The notes: a model not told the origin generated them from the letters alone. DNA of 64,000 bases from Rathayibacter oskolensis (GCF_900177245.1 NZ_FXBM01000002.1:868001-932000); one strand, 5' to 3'; numbered from the stretch's first letter, positions 1 through 10,842 are shown. Translations and numbers: made by a program.

Positions 1-889
1 CCTGGCGGACGCTGGTCAGCGGCGGCCAGTAGAACGCCGCCTCCGGGATGTCGTCGAAGCCGATGACGCTGACGTCCTCCGGCACGCGGACGCCGCGCTC
101 GTGGAAAGCGCTCATCAGCCCGAGCGCCATCTGGTCGTTGGCCGAGAAGACGGCCGTGAAGTCGAGGAACCGCGCGAGCTCGAGCCCCACCCGGTGACCG
201 CGGTCGGCACTCCAGTCGCCGAGGATCGGCGGCCGCAGCGGCACGTTCCGATCTCCGAGCTCGGCGAGGTAGCCGCGCATCCGCGCCTCCGCCTCGATCC
301 AGTCCTGAGGGCCGGCGAGGTGGACGATCTCGGTGTGACCGAGATCGATCAGGTGTGCGGTGGCCATCCGCGCGCCCGCCATCTGGTCGACGTAGAGCGC
401 GTCGTCCCTCTCGTCGTCGGAGGTCTGCAGCGTGACGTTCGGGATGCGCAGCGCGACTCCCGAGAGGATGTCGAACACGCGGATCTGCGGCGCGATCACC
501 ACCAGCCCCTCGACCGCCTGGTTGAGCAGGTGGCGGATCCCGGCCTGGATCGACTCGCCGTCGGTGCCGTCGACGTTCGCCGTCACCACCAGGTACCCGG
601 CGTCGCGGGCGGCGACCTCGATCGCCTGGATGCTGGAGGCAGGGCCGTACTGGAGGCTCTGCGACGACAGCACGCCGATGGTGCGCGTGCGGCTGGTCAC
701 CAGCGCCCGCGCGGCGAGGTTGGGCCGGTAGTCGAGCGCCGCCATCACGTCGAGCACGCGCTTCTTCGTCTCGGCGCGCAGGCTCGGGTGGTCGTTGAGG
801 ACGCGCGAGACGGTCTGGTGCGAGACCCCGGCTGCCCGGGCGACGTCGTAGATGCTCGGCGCCCGGGCCGCGGGCTTGTCTTCCGGCAT
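1..889 (-). CDS. LacI-family transcriptional regulator (3' end cut by window)
   Basis: DNA-binding sugar-responsive regulator. The N-terminus holds the LacI helix-turn-helix ([19 protein letters not shown], residues about 11-29) and hinge ([15 protein letters not shown]), followed by a periplasmic-binding-protein-like sensor domain with the typical TIGVLSS start and a late GFDDIPEA motif. About 296 codons are present; the family is usually about 340 residues, so only the C-terminal tip is missing. The ATG at 889 is chosen because it starts just before the HTH; a GTG seven bases upstream is out of frame. It is divergent from the histidine phosphatase gene. The target genes are outside the window, so the ligand is unknown. 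Confidence 0.93.
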   Translation of the reverse strand, partial: MPEDKPAARAPSIYDVARAAGVSHQTVSRVLNDHPSLRAETKKRVLDVMAALDYRPNLAARALVTSRTRTIGVLSSQSLQYGPASSIQAIEVAARDAGYLVVTANVDGTDGESIQAGIRHLLNQAVEGLVVIAPQIRVFDILSGVALRIPNVTLQTSDDERDDALYVDQMAGARMATAHLIDLGHTEIVHLAGPQDWIEAEARMRGYLAELGDRNVPLRPPILGDWSADRGHRVGLELARFLDFTAVFSANDQMALGLMSAFHERGVRVPEDVSVIGFDDIPEAAFYWPPLTSVRQ

Positions 890-980
890 CGGGCACCGTG
901 GCTTCCTGTGATGGGGCGGCGCCTCGTCGCAGGGACCGTGAGAGCCCGCGGCGGCGCGGGACCCGCCCGTCCGCGGGCGC

Positions 981-996
981 GTGTGAGCACACTTTA
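981..996 (-). promoter_or_regulatory. Possible promoter/operator of the truncated LacI gene
   Basis: On the minus strand a TAAAGT -10-like hexamer (996-991) abuts the inverted repeat GTGTG-AG-CACAC (981-992). An operator overlapping a -10 upstream of a LacI-type gene would fit autoregulation. No convincing -35 is visible, so this is tentative. Confidence 0.3.
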
Positions 997-1126
997 CGTC
1001 TCCTCTCGCCGGGTGGGCTCCGAGCCCTCCCGATCCGGGGCCGGCGGAGGAGCGCCAGGGCAGGGTCCGAGCGGGTGTGCCGGACGGTCGAGCAGCGGGC
1101 TCCGGATCCGCGCAGACTCCGCCGGG

Positions 1127-1132
1127 TAGCGT
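1127..1132 (+). promoter_or_regulatory. -10 box, probable leaderless start
   Basis: TAGCGT ends 6 nt before the ATG at 1139, so transcription should begin at or beside the start codon. There is no Shine-Dalgarno sequence. Confidence 0.45.
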
Positions 1133-1138
1133 GGCGGG

Positions 1139-1789
1139 ATGCGCCTCCTCCTCATCCGCCACGGACAGACCCCCTCGAACGTCGCCGGACTGCTCGACAC
1201 CCGCATCCCGGGACCCGGGCTGACGGAACTCGGTCGTGAGCAGGCGGAGGCGCTCCCGACGACGCTCGCGGGCGAGGGCATCGGCGCGATCGTCGTCTCG
1301 AGCATGCGGCGCACCCACGAGACCGCCGCGCCCCTGGCGCAGGCGCTGGGGCTGGAGCCGATCGAGCGCGACGGCATCCGCGAGATCGCGGCGGCGGGGC
1401 TCGAGATGCGCGGCGACGAAGCAGCGGTCACCGAGTACATGGACACCGTCTTCCGCTGGGCCGACGGCGAGACCTCGCTGCGGCTCGCGGGGGGCGAGAC
1501 CGGGGACGAGTTCGCGGCGCGCTACGACGCGGTGGTCGCAGAGGCGGAGGCGTCCGGGAATCCTGTCGTCGCCGTCGTGAGCCACGGGGCCGCGATCCGG
1601 TGCTGGGCCGGACTGCGCTGCCGGGGCCTCGACGCACGCTTCATCGCCGACCACCTGCTCGACAACACGGGCGTCGTCGAGGTCGAGGGCTCCGGATCGA
1701 CGTGGACACTGCTCTCGTGGGAGGGCGAGCCCGTCAGTGGGATCGGCGCGGCGGCACCCTCCGGTCCGGCGGGGGAGACGACGGACTGA
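1139..1789 (+). CDS. Histidine phosphatase family protein (phosphoglycerate mutase-like)
   Basis: A 216-residue phosphatase of the branch-2/cofactor-type histidine phosphatase superfamily. The N-terminal phosphate-binding motif LIRHGQT places the phosphorylated histidine at H8, and VSHGAAIR supplies the second catalytic histidine (H149). SSMRRTHETA (about residues 55-64) is the usual third conserved block. Length and motifs fit the cobC/GpmB-like soluble phosphatases; the substrate cannot be told from sequence. It stands alone, divergent from a LacI gene and convergent with an ABC operon. The start is an ATG with a -10 box only 6 nt upstream, suggesting a leaderless transcript. Confidence 0.9.
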   Translation: MRLLLIRHGQTPSNVAGLLDTRIPGPGLTELGREQAEALPTTLAGEGIGAIVVSSMRRTHETAAPLAQALGLEPIERDGIREIAAAGLEMRGDEAAVTEYMDTVFRWADGETSLRLAGGETGDEFAARYDAVVAEAEASGNPVVAVVSHGAAIRCWAGLRCRGLDARFIADHLLDNTGVVEVEGSGSTWTLLSWEGEPVSGIGAAAPSGPAGETTD

Positions 1790-1841
1790 TCGCGGCCGGC
1801 GGGCCTGTGGGGGATCTTCACGAGAAGCCCCGCCGCACCCC

Positions 1842-1861
1842 GCATGCCGGTCGCGGCATGC
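1842..1861. terminator. Short hairpin between convergent genes
   Basis: GCATGCC and GGCATGC form a 7-bp stem with a 6-nt loop in the 87-bp gap between two convergent transcription units. There is no T run, so a terminator role is only suggested by position. Confidence 0.3.
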
Positions 1862-1876
1862 ACCGCAGCGCTCGCC

Positions 1877-2565
<689 letters not shown>

Positions 2566-2569
<4 letters not shown>

Positions 2570-3507
2570 GGCGTCTCCTCCTCGGGCGAGGCGTCGGCTC
2601 GGTGCTGCGGCCAGACGCCCACGTGGTCGCCCTCGAGGGTCAGGCGCACGCGGTCGACGAGGTCGAGCGCCTCCCGGTACTCGGCCGGCAGCTGGAGCCG
2701 GCCGACGCGGTCGAGCACCGCGAACTCCTCCGCCGTCATGCTGGCGCCGCTCGGATCGAGCTCCTCCCTGCGCAGGGTCTCGGACGAGATCCGGCCGTCG
2801 CGGATGGCGACGGTCCGCCGCACCTGGCTCGCGACGGCGGCGTCGTGCGTGACGATCACGACTGTGCAGCCGAGCTCCTCGTTCACAGCGCGCAGGGCGG
2901 CGAAGACCTCGTCCCCGGTGCGGGCGTCGAGCTGCCCGGTGGGCTCGTCCGCGAGGAGCACCTGCGGGGAGCCGGCCAGGGCGACGGCGAGCGAGACGCG
3001 CTGCTGCTCGCCTCCGGAGAGCTGAGCGGGCCGCCGGTCGGCCCGCTCGCCGAGCCCGAGCAGGGTGAGGAGCTCGCGCGCCCTCGCGCGCCTTTCGCGC
3101 CGGCCGCGTCCGGCCAGCGCCAGCGGGAGCGCGACGTTCTCGGCCGCCGAGAGCGAGGGCAGCAGGTTCCGCGAGGCCTGCTGGCGGACGAATCCGACCG
3201 TCGAGCGGCGGTAGTGCACGAGCTCGGCGCCGCGCATCGCGGCCAGGTCGTGGCCGGCCAGCCGCGCGCGCCCGGCGGTGGGGGCGTCGAGCCCCGACAG
3301 GATGCCGAGCAGTGTCGATTTGCCCGACCCGGAGGCGCCCACGATCGCGAGCACGTCGCCCTCGTCGACGAGCAGGTCGAGCCCCTGAAGGGCCTGCACC
3401 TCGACTCCTCCGGCGCGGAACACGCGCACGAGACTGTCGCAGGCGATGAGCGCCTCCGCCCCGTACTCGCCGCCTCCCTGGCGGGTGAGTGCGCTGGTGA
3501 CCGTCAT
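2566..3507 (-). CDS. ABC transporter ATP-binding protein with a C-terminal AbrB-like tail
   Basis: A 313-residue ATPase of the MacB/LolD type: Walker A GASGSGKS (residues 57-64), signature LSGGEQQRVSLA, Walker B LLADEPTG and VTHD switch. It is longer than the usual 220-240 residues. After the ATPase core it carries about 66 extra residues whose middle (about 260-300, containing VLDRVGRLQLPAEYREAL and LEGDHVGVWP) resembles a SpoVT/AbrB swapped-hairpin unit; that assignment is by eye. The ATG at 3507 overlaps the stop of the upstream permease (ATGA) and its own stop overlaps the next gene, so all four genes are coupled. Confidence 0.93.
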
Positions 3508-6152
3508 GATTCCTCCCCGGATCGCAGGACGTCGGATGTGCGGATTCGGCTCGAGAGCGGTGCGTCGACCGCGAGCGCCACGGCCAGCGCGGCGAGCGCC
3601 GCACCGAGCACGCCGGGCAGGAGCCACGGCGGGACCGAGACGACAGCGGTGCCGCCGACGAGCGTGTCGACCCCGAAGGCGGGCCAGGCGACGCTCAGGA
3701 CGGCGGCGGCGGTGACCACTCCGCCGAGGACGCCACCGGCGACCAGCGGCACGAGCTCGCCCGCGGCGAGGGCGAACCGCGTGCGGCCGGGCACCCCGAG
3801 CGCGCTGAGGAGGGCGAGGGTGCGGCCTCGACGCCTCGCTCCGATGACCGTGGTCACGACCAGGGCGAGCACGGCCAGGGCGCCCGTCGCGAGCAGGGAC
3901 TGCAGGGTCGCGTCATCGGCGCCGGAGACGAGCGCCGCGCCGCGCTGCCGGTCGAGGACGTCCTCGCGCAGGGTGACGACTCCGGCGGTGATCCCGGCCG
4001 TCTGCTCGCGGACGTCGGGACCGACGGCGAGCACGGTGCCGGGGTCGGCGAGGGCCGCGCGCCGCGCCTCGGCCGTCTGGTCGTCCGTGGCGCCGTCGAC
4101 CGCGAGGGCGGCGAGGAGGCTCTCGCGGTCCACGAGGACGAGGCTCTCCTCTCCCGGCAGGGGCGCTCCCGCCGCGACGACCTCGACGGGTGCGCCGCCG
4201 AGGTCGAGCGTGAAGACGTCGGAGCCGACCCGCGAGGCCAGACGCGCGTCGACGAGGGCGGGGAGCGGCCGACCGGTGGGCGCCGGCACCGCGAGCGCGC
4301 CGACCGCCGGAGCGGCCGCCTGCAGCGGCTGGTCGGCGGGGAGTGCGGCGAGCAGCGCGGCGTAGTCGGAGTCGACGGCCCGGACCGTCGCCGTCGTCGA
4401 GCGGGAGGCGCCCTCGACTCCGATCCGGTCGAGCTCCGTCACCGCGGCGGCTGTCGCCCCGGCTCCCGCCAGCTCGTCCGCGAGCGCGACGCCCCCCGGT
4501 GCGCCGTCGACCCGCGCATCGGCGCCGACGGCCTGCCACGACTGCGCCTCCTGGCCGGCGGCGACGCTCTGGAGCAGCACGAGGGAGGTGACGGCGGCGC
4601 TCGCCGCGAGGACGACGGCGACGAGGGTCAGCATCGAGCGCCCCTCCTGGGCGCCGGCGCCGGCGAGGAGCGTCCCCGGCCCCCTGGTCCGCGCCGCCGC
4701 CGTCGCGAGAGGGCGCGCCACGGTGGAGGCGAGGGGGGCGAGCAGCACCGTCACCACCGCCGCGCAGAGCACCGGCGCGACCAGGGCCAGCGGATCCACG
4801 CCCGCCGCGGCCGTCCCGCCTCCGGTCCTCAGGGCGAGGATCGACGCGGCGGCGACGGCGACGAGAGCGCCCGCGCCGCCGAGGCGGACCGCCCGCGCGC
4901 GGACGGAGGGCACGGGTCGCAGCAGGGGACGCAGCGTGGCGACCACCGGGGCCGCCGCCACGATCGCCGCGATGCCGAGCATCAGTCCGGCGTCGGACGC
5001 GCCGGGTGCGACCGCCGAGGCGAGAGCGACACCGAGGAGCGTCACCGCGGCGGATTCGGCGGCCGCGTGGACCCCGATGACCCCGAGCGAGGCGCCGTGG
5101 GAGCGCAGGAGGGCGATCTCCGGCCGACGGCGCCGGGCGAGGGCGGTGCCCGAGAGCACCGCCACGAGCACCGCGACCCCCAGCAGGCCGGCCGCCAGCG
5201 TCGAGAGCTGCGCGGTCGCCGCGGCGACGGCCGGGGGGAAGCCCTCGAGCGCCTCCTCCCACCCCGAGACCGCCGTGACGCTGAGCGGGGCGCCCTCGGT
5301 GAGGGTCCAGCTCGCGGTCTCGACGGCGTCGATGCTCCCGCCCGCCGCGGTCGTCCTCTCGAGGTCGAACCAGGCGGGGTCGAACGAGACGCGCACCGTG
5401 CCGCTCGAGGGCCCCGGGAAGCGGGGCGCGACGACGTCGAACGACGCGGGGTCGGTGAGGACCGTGAACGAGGGGACGTTCCGTGCGCTCGTGAGGTCCC
5501 AGACTCCGGGCAGATCGGTCCAGCGGGCGTCGCCCGGATCGTCGGTCTCGACGATCCCGGTGACGACGAGGGTCACGTCGGAGTCGGGGGTCGCGCCGTC
5601 GATCGCGACGGTGCTGCCGACCGCCAGGCCGGCGGCGGCGGCGTTCGCCGCGGAGACGACGACCGGGACCGCCCCGGCATCGGGTGCGTCCGGAGGAAGA
5701 AGCCCCGAGACCGGCCGCACCGCCCCGGCTGCCGACGGAGCGAGCACGCCGATCCGCAGATCGACCGTGCCGCTCGGCGTCGTCGCCGCGAGCTCGGGGC
5801 TCAGGACGCCCGTGTCGATCTGCCGGGCGGCGTCGGCGAGCGTCGTCGGGAGCCGGTCGGGCAGCTCGGAGGCGAAGGTCGCGAGTCGCTCGGCCGTCGT
5901 CGTGTCGTAGCCGGACGCGTCGGCGACGGAGGAGCGCAGCAGCAGGTCGGCGTCGCGGCCCGCCGCGGCGACCGCCTCCCGCGCCGCGGCGTCGAGAGTG
6001 GACTCGATCTCTCGCGGAACGGCCAGTGCGATCGCGCAGGCGAGGGCGGTCACGAGGAGGAGCCCGAGCAGCGCGACCAGGTCGCGGCGGGCACGGCGGA
6101 GGACGAGGAAGAACGCCGTGCCCACGGCCGCGGCCCCGCGCATCCGGCTCAT
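3504..6152 (-). CDS. FtsX-like ABC transporter permease
   Basis: An 882-residue membrane protein. It starts with one transmembrane segment (LVALLGLLLVTALACAIALAV) followed by a large extracytoplasmic region of about 270 residues. A three-helix FtsX core comes next (LAAGLLGVAVLVAVLSGTAL, GVALASAVAPG..), then a second extracellular block and a C-terminal FtsX core ending with LLPGVLGAALAALAVALAVDA. This duplicated FtsX layout is typical of actinobacterial MacB/lipoprotein-release-like transporters. The ATG at 6152 is chosen over the in-frame ATG at 6143 because it forms a 4-bp ATGA overlap with the preceding permease stop. Its partner is the other permease; the cargo is unknown. Confidence 0.9.
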   Translation of the reverse strand: MSRMRGAAAVGTAFFLVLRRARRDLVALLGLLLVTALACAIALAVPREIESTLDAAAREAVAAAGRDADLLLRSSVADASGYDTTTAERLATFASELPDRLPTTLADAARQIDTGVLSPELAATTPSGTVDLRIGVLAPSAAGAVRPVSGLLPPDAPDAGAVPVVVSAANAAAAGLAVGSTVAIDGATPDSDVTLVVTGIVETDDPGDARWTDLPGVWDLTSARNVPSFTVLTDPASFDVVAPRFPGPSSGTVRVSFDPAWFDLERTTAAGGSIDAVETASWTLTEGAPLSVTAVSGWEEALEGFPPAVAAATAQLSTLAAGLLGVAVLVAVLSGTALARRRRPEIALLRSHGASLGVIGVHAAAESAAVTLLGVALASAVAPGASDAGLMLGIAAIVAAAPVVATLRPLLRPVPSVRARAVRLGGAGALVAVAAASILALRTGGGTAAAGVDPLALVAPVLCAAVVTVLLAPLASTVARPLATAAARTRGPGTLLAGAGAQEGRSMLTLVAVVLAASAAVTSLVLLQSVAAGQEAQSWQAVGADARVDGAPGGVALADELAGAGATAAAVTELDRIGVEGASRSTTATVRAVDSDYAALLAALPADQPLQAAAPAVGALAVPAPTGRPLPALVDARLASRVGSDVFTLDLGGAPVEVVAAGAPLPGEESLVLVDRESLLAALAVDGATDDQTAEARRAALADPGTVLAVGPDVREQTAGITAGVVTLREDVLDRQRGAALVSGADDATLQSLLATGALAVLALVVTTVIGARRRGRTLALLSALGVPGRTRFALAAGELVPLVAGGVLGGVVTAAAVLSVAWPAFGVDTLVGGTAVVSVPPWLLPGVLGAALAALAVALAVDAPLSSRIRTSDVLRSGEES

Positions 6153-9100
6153 CCGTCGGCCCCCGTCCGCAGCAGCTCGGGCAGCGGGAGGCGGCGCTGG
6201 CCCCGCGCGAGAGCGACGGAGACGGCGGCGAGGGCGACGAGGAGCGCGAGCGGGGGGAGGGCGAGCGCCTGCCACGGGAGGATCAGCTCGACCGCGCGTC
6301 CGCTCGCCACGGCCGCGATCCGCGGGCCGACGAGCGCGAGGACCACGCAGCCCGCGCCCAGCCCGACCACGATCCCCGCGAGGGCCGTCGCGAGCGTGTC
6401 GGCGGCCATCACGGTCAGCATCCCGCGCCGGGAGAGCCCGACCGCGCGCAGCTGGGCGGCCTCGAGTCGTCGAGCCCGGTCGACGGCGGCCGCGCGGGCG
6501 CCGAATCCGGCCAGGGCGAGCAGCAGGCTCGCCCACACCACCACGGAGGCGGCGGCCGGGATCTCGGCACGCAGCGGCGCCTCGAGCATGCGCCGGGCGA
6601 GCGAGTCGGCGTCGACGCTCGCGCCGTCGGGCGACGGCGTGATGCTCGCGGCCCAGTACTCGTCGACCAGCGGACCGAAGGCGGCCGACTCCGCGAGGCG
6701 GTGCGAGAGCGCTCGTCCGTCGACGACGATCGTGCTCTCGTCGCGCACGCTCGAGGGGAGCCCGGCCGCGAGGGAGGCGAGGTCGTCGGCCGTCGCGGCG
6801 CCGGGCACCCCGACCGTGTCGCCGACCATCCGCACGACGACCGGCGCACCCGCGAGGAAAGCGGTGAGGTCGCCTCCCGGGACCACGTCGAGGTCGTCGG
6901 CCAGCACCGCGGGGACGACGGCTCCGACGCGCGCTCCCGGCTCCCAGCCGACGGCTCCGTAGGTGACGGGCGCCTGGGTGAGCACCGTCGTCACCGACAG
7001 CGCCACACCGGTGTCCGTCACGGCGACTCCGGCCGGCAGCGTCGGGTCGTCCTCGTTCGATCCCACCCAGCTCGCGGCGTCGGCCATCGGGACGGGGACG
7101 GACGCTGCGGCATCGGTCACGGCGGCGACGTCCTCGAGCGACACGCCGACGACCGCGACCTCGGCTGCCCCAGCGCCCCGGAGCGTCGCCGTGACGGCGA
7201 CGAAGCGGATCCCGTCCGCGAGGGGGATCGCGCCGTCGGGCGAGGTGAGGGTCGCCGCCTCCGCCGGTGCGGTGACCGCTCCGAGCGGCAGCAGCGACAA
7301 GGTTCCGCGCGCGTCCTCGACCACGGCGGTGATCCCCGCCTCGACGCCGTCCGGCGCCTCGACAGCGACCCGCGCCTGCAGCGCGACGGTGCCTGCGGGC
7401 AGCAGCGGGCCCGTGTCGTCGGTGTCGTCGGCGGGCAGCTCGTCCAGGATCGTTGCGCCGCCCGCCCCGGCGACCGGATCGACGCCCTCGCCGAGCGAGC
7501 GGCGCGCCGGGCCGTCGAGCGCGAGGATCTGCGCGGCGGAGGAGGGTCCGTCGCCCTCCGCCCCGGCAGGCACCAGCCTGGTCACCAGGCTCTCGCGACG
7601 CAGCACGGGCCATGCGTCCGCCGGTGCCGCGTCGACGGTCGTCCGCGCCGGAGCGCCGACGGCCACGGCCGCCTGATCGTGCACCGCCTGCTGCCAGGTG
7701 GCGCTCGTCCCGAGAGCGATCACCGACGCCCCCGCGGTGAGCGCCACCAGCACGATCCCGGAGGACCGACCGGAGCCGCGGGCCGCGAACCAGCCGGCCA
7801 GCGGAGCGACCGCGCCGCGCGAGCGGACGGCGAGGAGTGCCAGCGGGCGAGCCGACGCCTCGGCCACTCGGCCGCCGATGATCGCGGCAGCGGTGAGCAG
7901 GACGGCTGGGGTGAGGGTGGGGAGGAGGTCGGCGCGGTCGAGTCCGCCGGTCGCCGCGCGCCAGACCAGCACCGCGGCGGCGACGACGACCACTGCCTGC
8001 GCCGCCACCGCGACGGCGCCGGAGGTCGCGCGTCCCCGCTCCGGGAGGCCGACCATCACGCCGACGATCAGCGCGACTCCGACCGCGCACAGCACCGCCC
8101 AGGAGTCGGGCAGCACCCAGCGGGGAAGTCCTGCGGCGTTCAGCGGGGGAGCGGAGGCGACGGCGGCGTGCAGGAGCACACCTCCCCAGGGCGTGAGCAG
8201 CGCGATCACGACCGCGACCGCGAGCGCGTCGACGGCGACCGCTCCGGTCAGCTGCGCCCGGGTCGCCCCGCGCTCGCTCAGCCGCTCGAACTCCTCGCGG
8301 CGCGCCTCGGCGAGCAGGCGGGTGACGGCGGAGGCCGAGGCGACCAGCACGACGACCAGGAGGAGGGCGACGACCAGGGCGGCCGACCGCGCGCCGTCGA
8401 GGCCGGCGGCGACGTCGTCGAGGGCCGTCGGCAGCTCGGTGTCGACGAACAGCGCGCCGTCGGGATGCGGAACCGACTGCGAGATCGCGGTCTCCGCCTC
8501 CGCGGCCCGCGCACGCAGAGCGGTCAGGCCGTCGACGCCGGTGGCCGAGAACGAGGGCAGCTCGACCGCTTCGAGCTGGGCGGGCGCGATCCCCGAGGCG
8601 TCGATCCCGCCCGGTGCCGCGAGCAGCGGTCCGACGGCGTGGACGGGGGTGAAGAAGGAGCGGTCCGGTTCGGGGAAGTCGACGGCGTCGCCCTGGGCCT
8701 GCAGGGGGTCGTTCTCCCAGAACGGACCGGATGCGGCGTCGTAGAGCGCGTCGATCCGGAGCAGAACGTCGGAGTCGTCGCCTCCGAGGACGAGCGGGTC
8801 GCCGACCGCGAGTCCGAGTGAGCGCGCCGCGGCCACCGGGAGGGCGATCCCCGGAGCCTCGGTCGGCCAGGCTCCCTCGACCAGGGTCGCCTCGGCGCCC
8901 GGATCGTCGAGCTCGGCGAGGAAGGAGTAGACGCCCTCGGGAGTGGTCGACCAGTTCGAGCCGGCCCAGCCGGTGCTCGACCACTCGACTCCCGCGCCGT
9001 AGGCCTCGCGAGTCGCGGTGTCGACCGCGGTGCGCGCGTCCGCGACGGGGCCCGAGGGATCCAGGACCCGCACGGTCACCGCGACGCGGTCGGTCGCCAG

Positions 9101-9238
9101 TGCGGTGAGCGTGCCGCTGACACCGCTCTGCTCGGTCGAGCGCACGAGCAGGAGGGAGCCGCAGAGGACGGAGCCCGCGAGAATCGCGACGGAGAGCACC
9201 AGGCAGAAGAGCTTCGCCTGCGACCGCCAGCGGCGCAC
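6149..9238 (-). CDS. FtsX-like ABC transporter permease (first gene of the operon)
   Basis: A permease of about 1029 residues, organised like its neighbour: an N-terminal membrane segment (LFCLVLSVAILAGSVLCGSLLLV), a large extracytoplasmic domain, an FtsX core near residues 290-350, further membrane helices, a second extracytoplasmic domain and a C-terminal FtsX core (VPLALVGPRIA..., LPPLALLVALAAVSVALA). It probably pairs with the second permease as a heterodimer driven by the two ATPases. The GTG at 9238 is the first usable in-frame start, but a strong AAGGAGG (9299-9293) lies over 50 bp further up. In frame just behind it come ACG and GTC codons and no standard start, so the true N-terminus is uncertain and could be about 17 residues longer. 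Confidence 0.85.
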   Translation of the reverse strand: MRRWRSQAKLFCLVLSVAILAGSVLCGSLLLVRSTEQSGVSGTLTALATDRVAVTVRVLDPSGPVADARTAVDTATREAYGAGVEWSSTGWAGSNWSTTPEGVYSFLAELDDPGAEATLVEGAWPTEAPGIALPVAAARSLGLAVGDPLVLGGDDSDVLLRIDALYDAASGPFWENDPLQAQGDAVDFPEPDRSFFTPVHAVGPLLAAPGGIDASGIAPAQLEAVELPSFSATGVDGLTALRARAAEAETAISQSVPHPDGALFVDTELPTALDDVAAGLDGARSAALVVALLLVVVLVASASAVTRLLAEARREEFERLSERGATRAQLTGAVAVDALAVAVVIALLTPWGGVLLHAAVASAPPLNAAGLPRWVLPDSWAVLCAVGVALIVGVMVGLPERGRATSGAVAVAAQAVVVVAAAVLVWRAATGGLDRADLLPTLTPAVLLTAAAIIGGRVAEASARPLALLAVRSRGAVAPLAGWFAARGSGRSSGIVLVALTAGASVIALGTSATWQQAVHDQAAVAVGAPARTTVDAAPADAWPVLRRESLVTRLVPAGAEGDGPSSAAQILALDGPARRSLGEGVDPVAGAGGATILDELPADDTDDTGPLLPAGTVALQARVAVEAPDGVEAGITAVVEDARGTLSLLPLGAVTAPAEAATLTSPDGAIPLADGIRFVAVTATLRGAGAAEVAVVGVSLEDVAAVTDAAASVPVPMADAASWVGSNEDDPTLPAGVAVTDTGVALSVTTVLTQAPVTYGAVGWEPGARVGAVVPAVLADDLDVVPGGDLTAFLAGAPVVVRMVGDTVGVPGAATADDLASLAAGLPSSVRDESTIVVDGRALSHRLAESAAFGPLVDEYWAASITPSPDGASVDADSLARRMLEAPLRAEIPAAASVVVWASLLLALAGFGARAAAVDRARRLEAAQLRAVGLSRRGMLTVMAADTLATALAGIVVGLGAGCVVLALVGPRIAAVASGRAVELILPWQALALPPLALLVALAAVSVALARGQRRLPLPELLRTGADG

Positions 9239-9383
9239 GGCGAGTGCGGCCGCCCACAGGGGCAGGGATCCCGACGCGGTGACGACCGTGCACCTCCTTC
9301 GGTGAGCTGATCCAGCGGCCGTGACCGCCCGCCGAGTCTAGGCGGGTGAGAGCGCTCTCGCCGATCGCCCCGCCTGCGCGGTG

Positions 9384-10769
9384 TCAGCTCCGGGCGGCCG
9401 CGTACTGCTCCCGGATGACCGCGCGGTGATCCGGCGTCGGCTCCGCCAGCGACGTGACCTCCCACGTCGGCCGCTCGCCGGTCAGCGCCCAGGCGGCCTG
9501 CACCGCGGCGCCGTCGGCCACGTACTCGCCGGGCGTCGGCACGACCACCGGCACGTCGAACACCTGCGAGGCCGCGAGCTGCACCGCGCGGTTCTGAGCC
9601 GCGCCGCCGATGAGGAGGATCCGCCCGGCCGCCACGCCCTGCGCACGCACCGCGTCGAGGCCGTCGGCGAGGCCGCAGAGCATGCCCTCGATCGCCGCAC
9701 GGGCGAGGTTCGGGCGGGTGGTCGAGGCGATCGTCATCCCGTGCAGGCTGGCGGTCGCGTCGGGCAGGTTCGGGGTGCGCTCGCCCTCGAAGTAGGGCAC
9801 GAGCACGAGGCCGCCGGCTCCCGGCTCGGCCTCGAGCGCGAGGGCCGCGAAGTCGTCGAAGTCGCTGCCCAGCAGCGCGGCGGTGGAGGCGAGCACCCGC
9901 GCCGCGTTGAGCGTCGCGACGAGCGGGAGGAAGCCCCCGCTCGCATCGGCGAAGCCCGCGACGGTGCCGGAGGCGTCGCGCACCGGCTCGTCGGTCACCG
10001 CGAAGACGGTGCCGCTCGTGCCGATGCTGACGACCACGTCGCCGGGGCCGGCGCCCAGGCCGAGCGCCGCTCCGGCGTTGTCACCCGCTCCCGGACCGAC
10101 GACGAGACCGCTCTCGGTGCGGCCCGCCGCCTCCGAGGGGCCGAGCACGCGGGGGAGGAGCGGGCGGTGGCCGAGGGCCCGCTCGAGCAGCTCCAGGTCG
10201 TAGCCGTCCGCGCCCCAGTAGGACGTGCCGGAGGCGTCGGAGCGATCGGTCGTGAGCGCGTCGAGCTGCGGGCCGCGCGACGAGTCGGGACCGAAGCCGA
10301 GGAGGCGCCAGGTCAGCCAGTCGTGGGGCAGGGCGACGGCGGCCACGCGGGCGGCGTTCGCGGGCTCGGCGTCGCGCAGCCAGCGCAGCTTGGTGGCGGT
10401 GAAGGAGGCGACGGGCACGGTGCCGGTTCGCCGCGCCCACTCCTCGGCGCCGAGCTCGTCGATGAGGGTGCTCGCGGCGGCGGCGCTGCGGGTGTCGTTC
10501 CAGAGCAGGGCCGGCCGGATCACCCGGCCCTCGGCGTCGAGCACGACCATGCCGTGCTGCTGGCCGCCGACCGAGATCGCGGCGAGGTCGTCGAGGCCGC
10601 CGGCGTCCGCGATCGCGAGCTGCAGCGCCTCCCACCACGCGGCCGGATCGACCTCGGTGCCGTCGGGGTGCGACGCGCGGCCGGTGCGCACGACGGCTCC
10701 GGTCTCGAGGTCGCGGACGACCACCTTGCAGCTCTGGGTGGAGGAGTCGATGCCTGCGACGAGCGTCAT
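9384..10769 (-). CDS. xylB: Xylulokinase
   Basis: A FGGY-family carbohydrate kinase of 461 residues that phosphorylates D-xylulose with ATP to D-xylulose 5-phosphate, entering the pentose phosphate pathway. The N-terminal phosphate-1 loop ([12 protein letters not shown]) and the adenosine-side GTSGTVFAV and [10 protein letters not shown] motifs are visible. It is full length for XylB. It lies 150 bp downstream of xylA on the same strand, so the two form a xylAB unit with a stable hairpin between them. The ATG start opens directly with the conserved [10 protein letters not shown]. The xylA neighbour makes xylulose the likely substrate rather than gluconate or ribulose. Confidence 0.95.
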   Translation of the reverse strand: MTLVAGIDSSTQSCKVVVRDLETGAVVRTGRASHPDGTEVDPAAWWEALQLAIADAGGLDDLAAISVGGQQHGMVVLDAEGRVIRPALLWNDTRSAAAASTLIDELGAEEWARRTGTVPVASFTATKLRWLRDAEPANAARVAAVALPHDWLTWRLLGFGPDSSRGPQLDALTTDRSDASGTSYWGADGYDLELLERALGHRPLLPRVLGPSEAAGRTESGLVVGPGAGDNAGAALGLGAGPGDVVVSIGTSGTVFAVTDEPVRDASGTVAGFADASGGFLPLVATLNAARVLASTAALLGSDFDDFAALALEAEPGAGGLVLVPYFEGERTPNLPDATASLHGMTIASTTRPNLARAAIEGMLCGLADGLDAVRAQGVAAGRILLIGGAAQNRAVQLAASQVFDVPVVVPTPGEYVADGAAVQAAWALTGERPTWEVTSLAEPTPDHRAVIREQYAAARS

Positions 10770-10842
10770 TGCCGTGTCCGTTCCTTGCGCGAGATCTCGC
10801 GGATCGTTGGCGGGGAGCGATCCACCGCCGGGAGACAGGAGA

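Noticed and set aside
5684..8821. Open frames of 600-1000 codons antisense to the two permease genes
   Set aside because: They are Arg/Gly/Asp-rich mirror frames caused by high GC at the third codon position. The permease frames have normal membrane-protein composition, motifs and 4-bp overlaps.
9341..9374. Palindrome GAGAGCGCTCTC between xylB and the exporter operon
   Set aside because: It could be an operator or a weak terminator, but no loop-forming stem or repeated copy supports a specific call.
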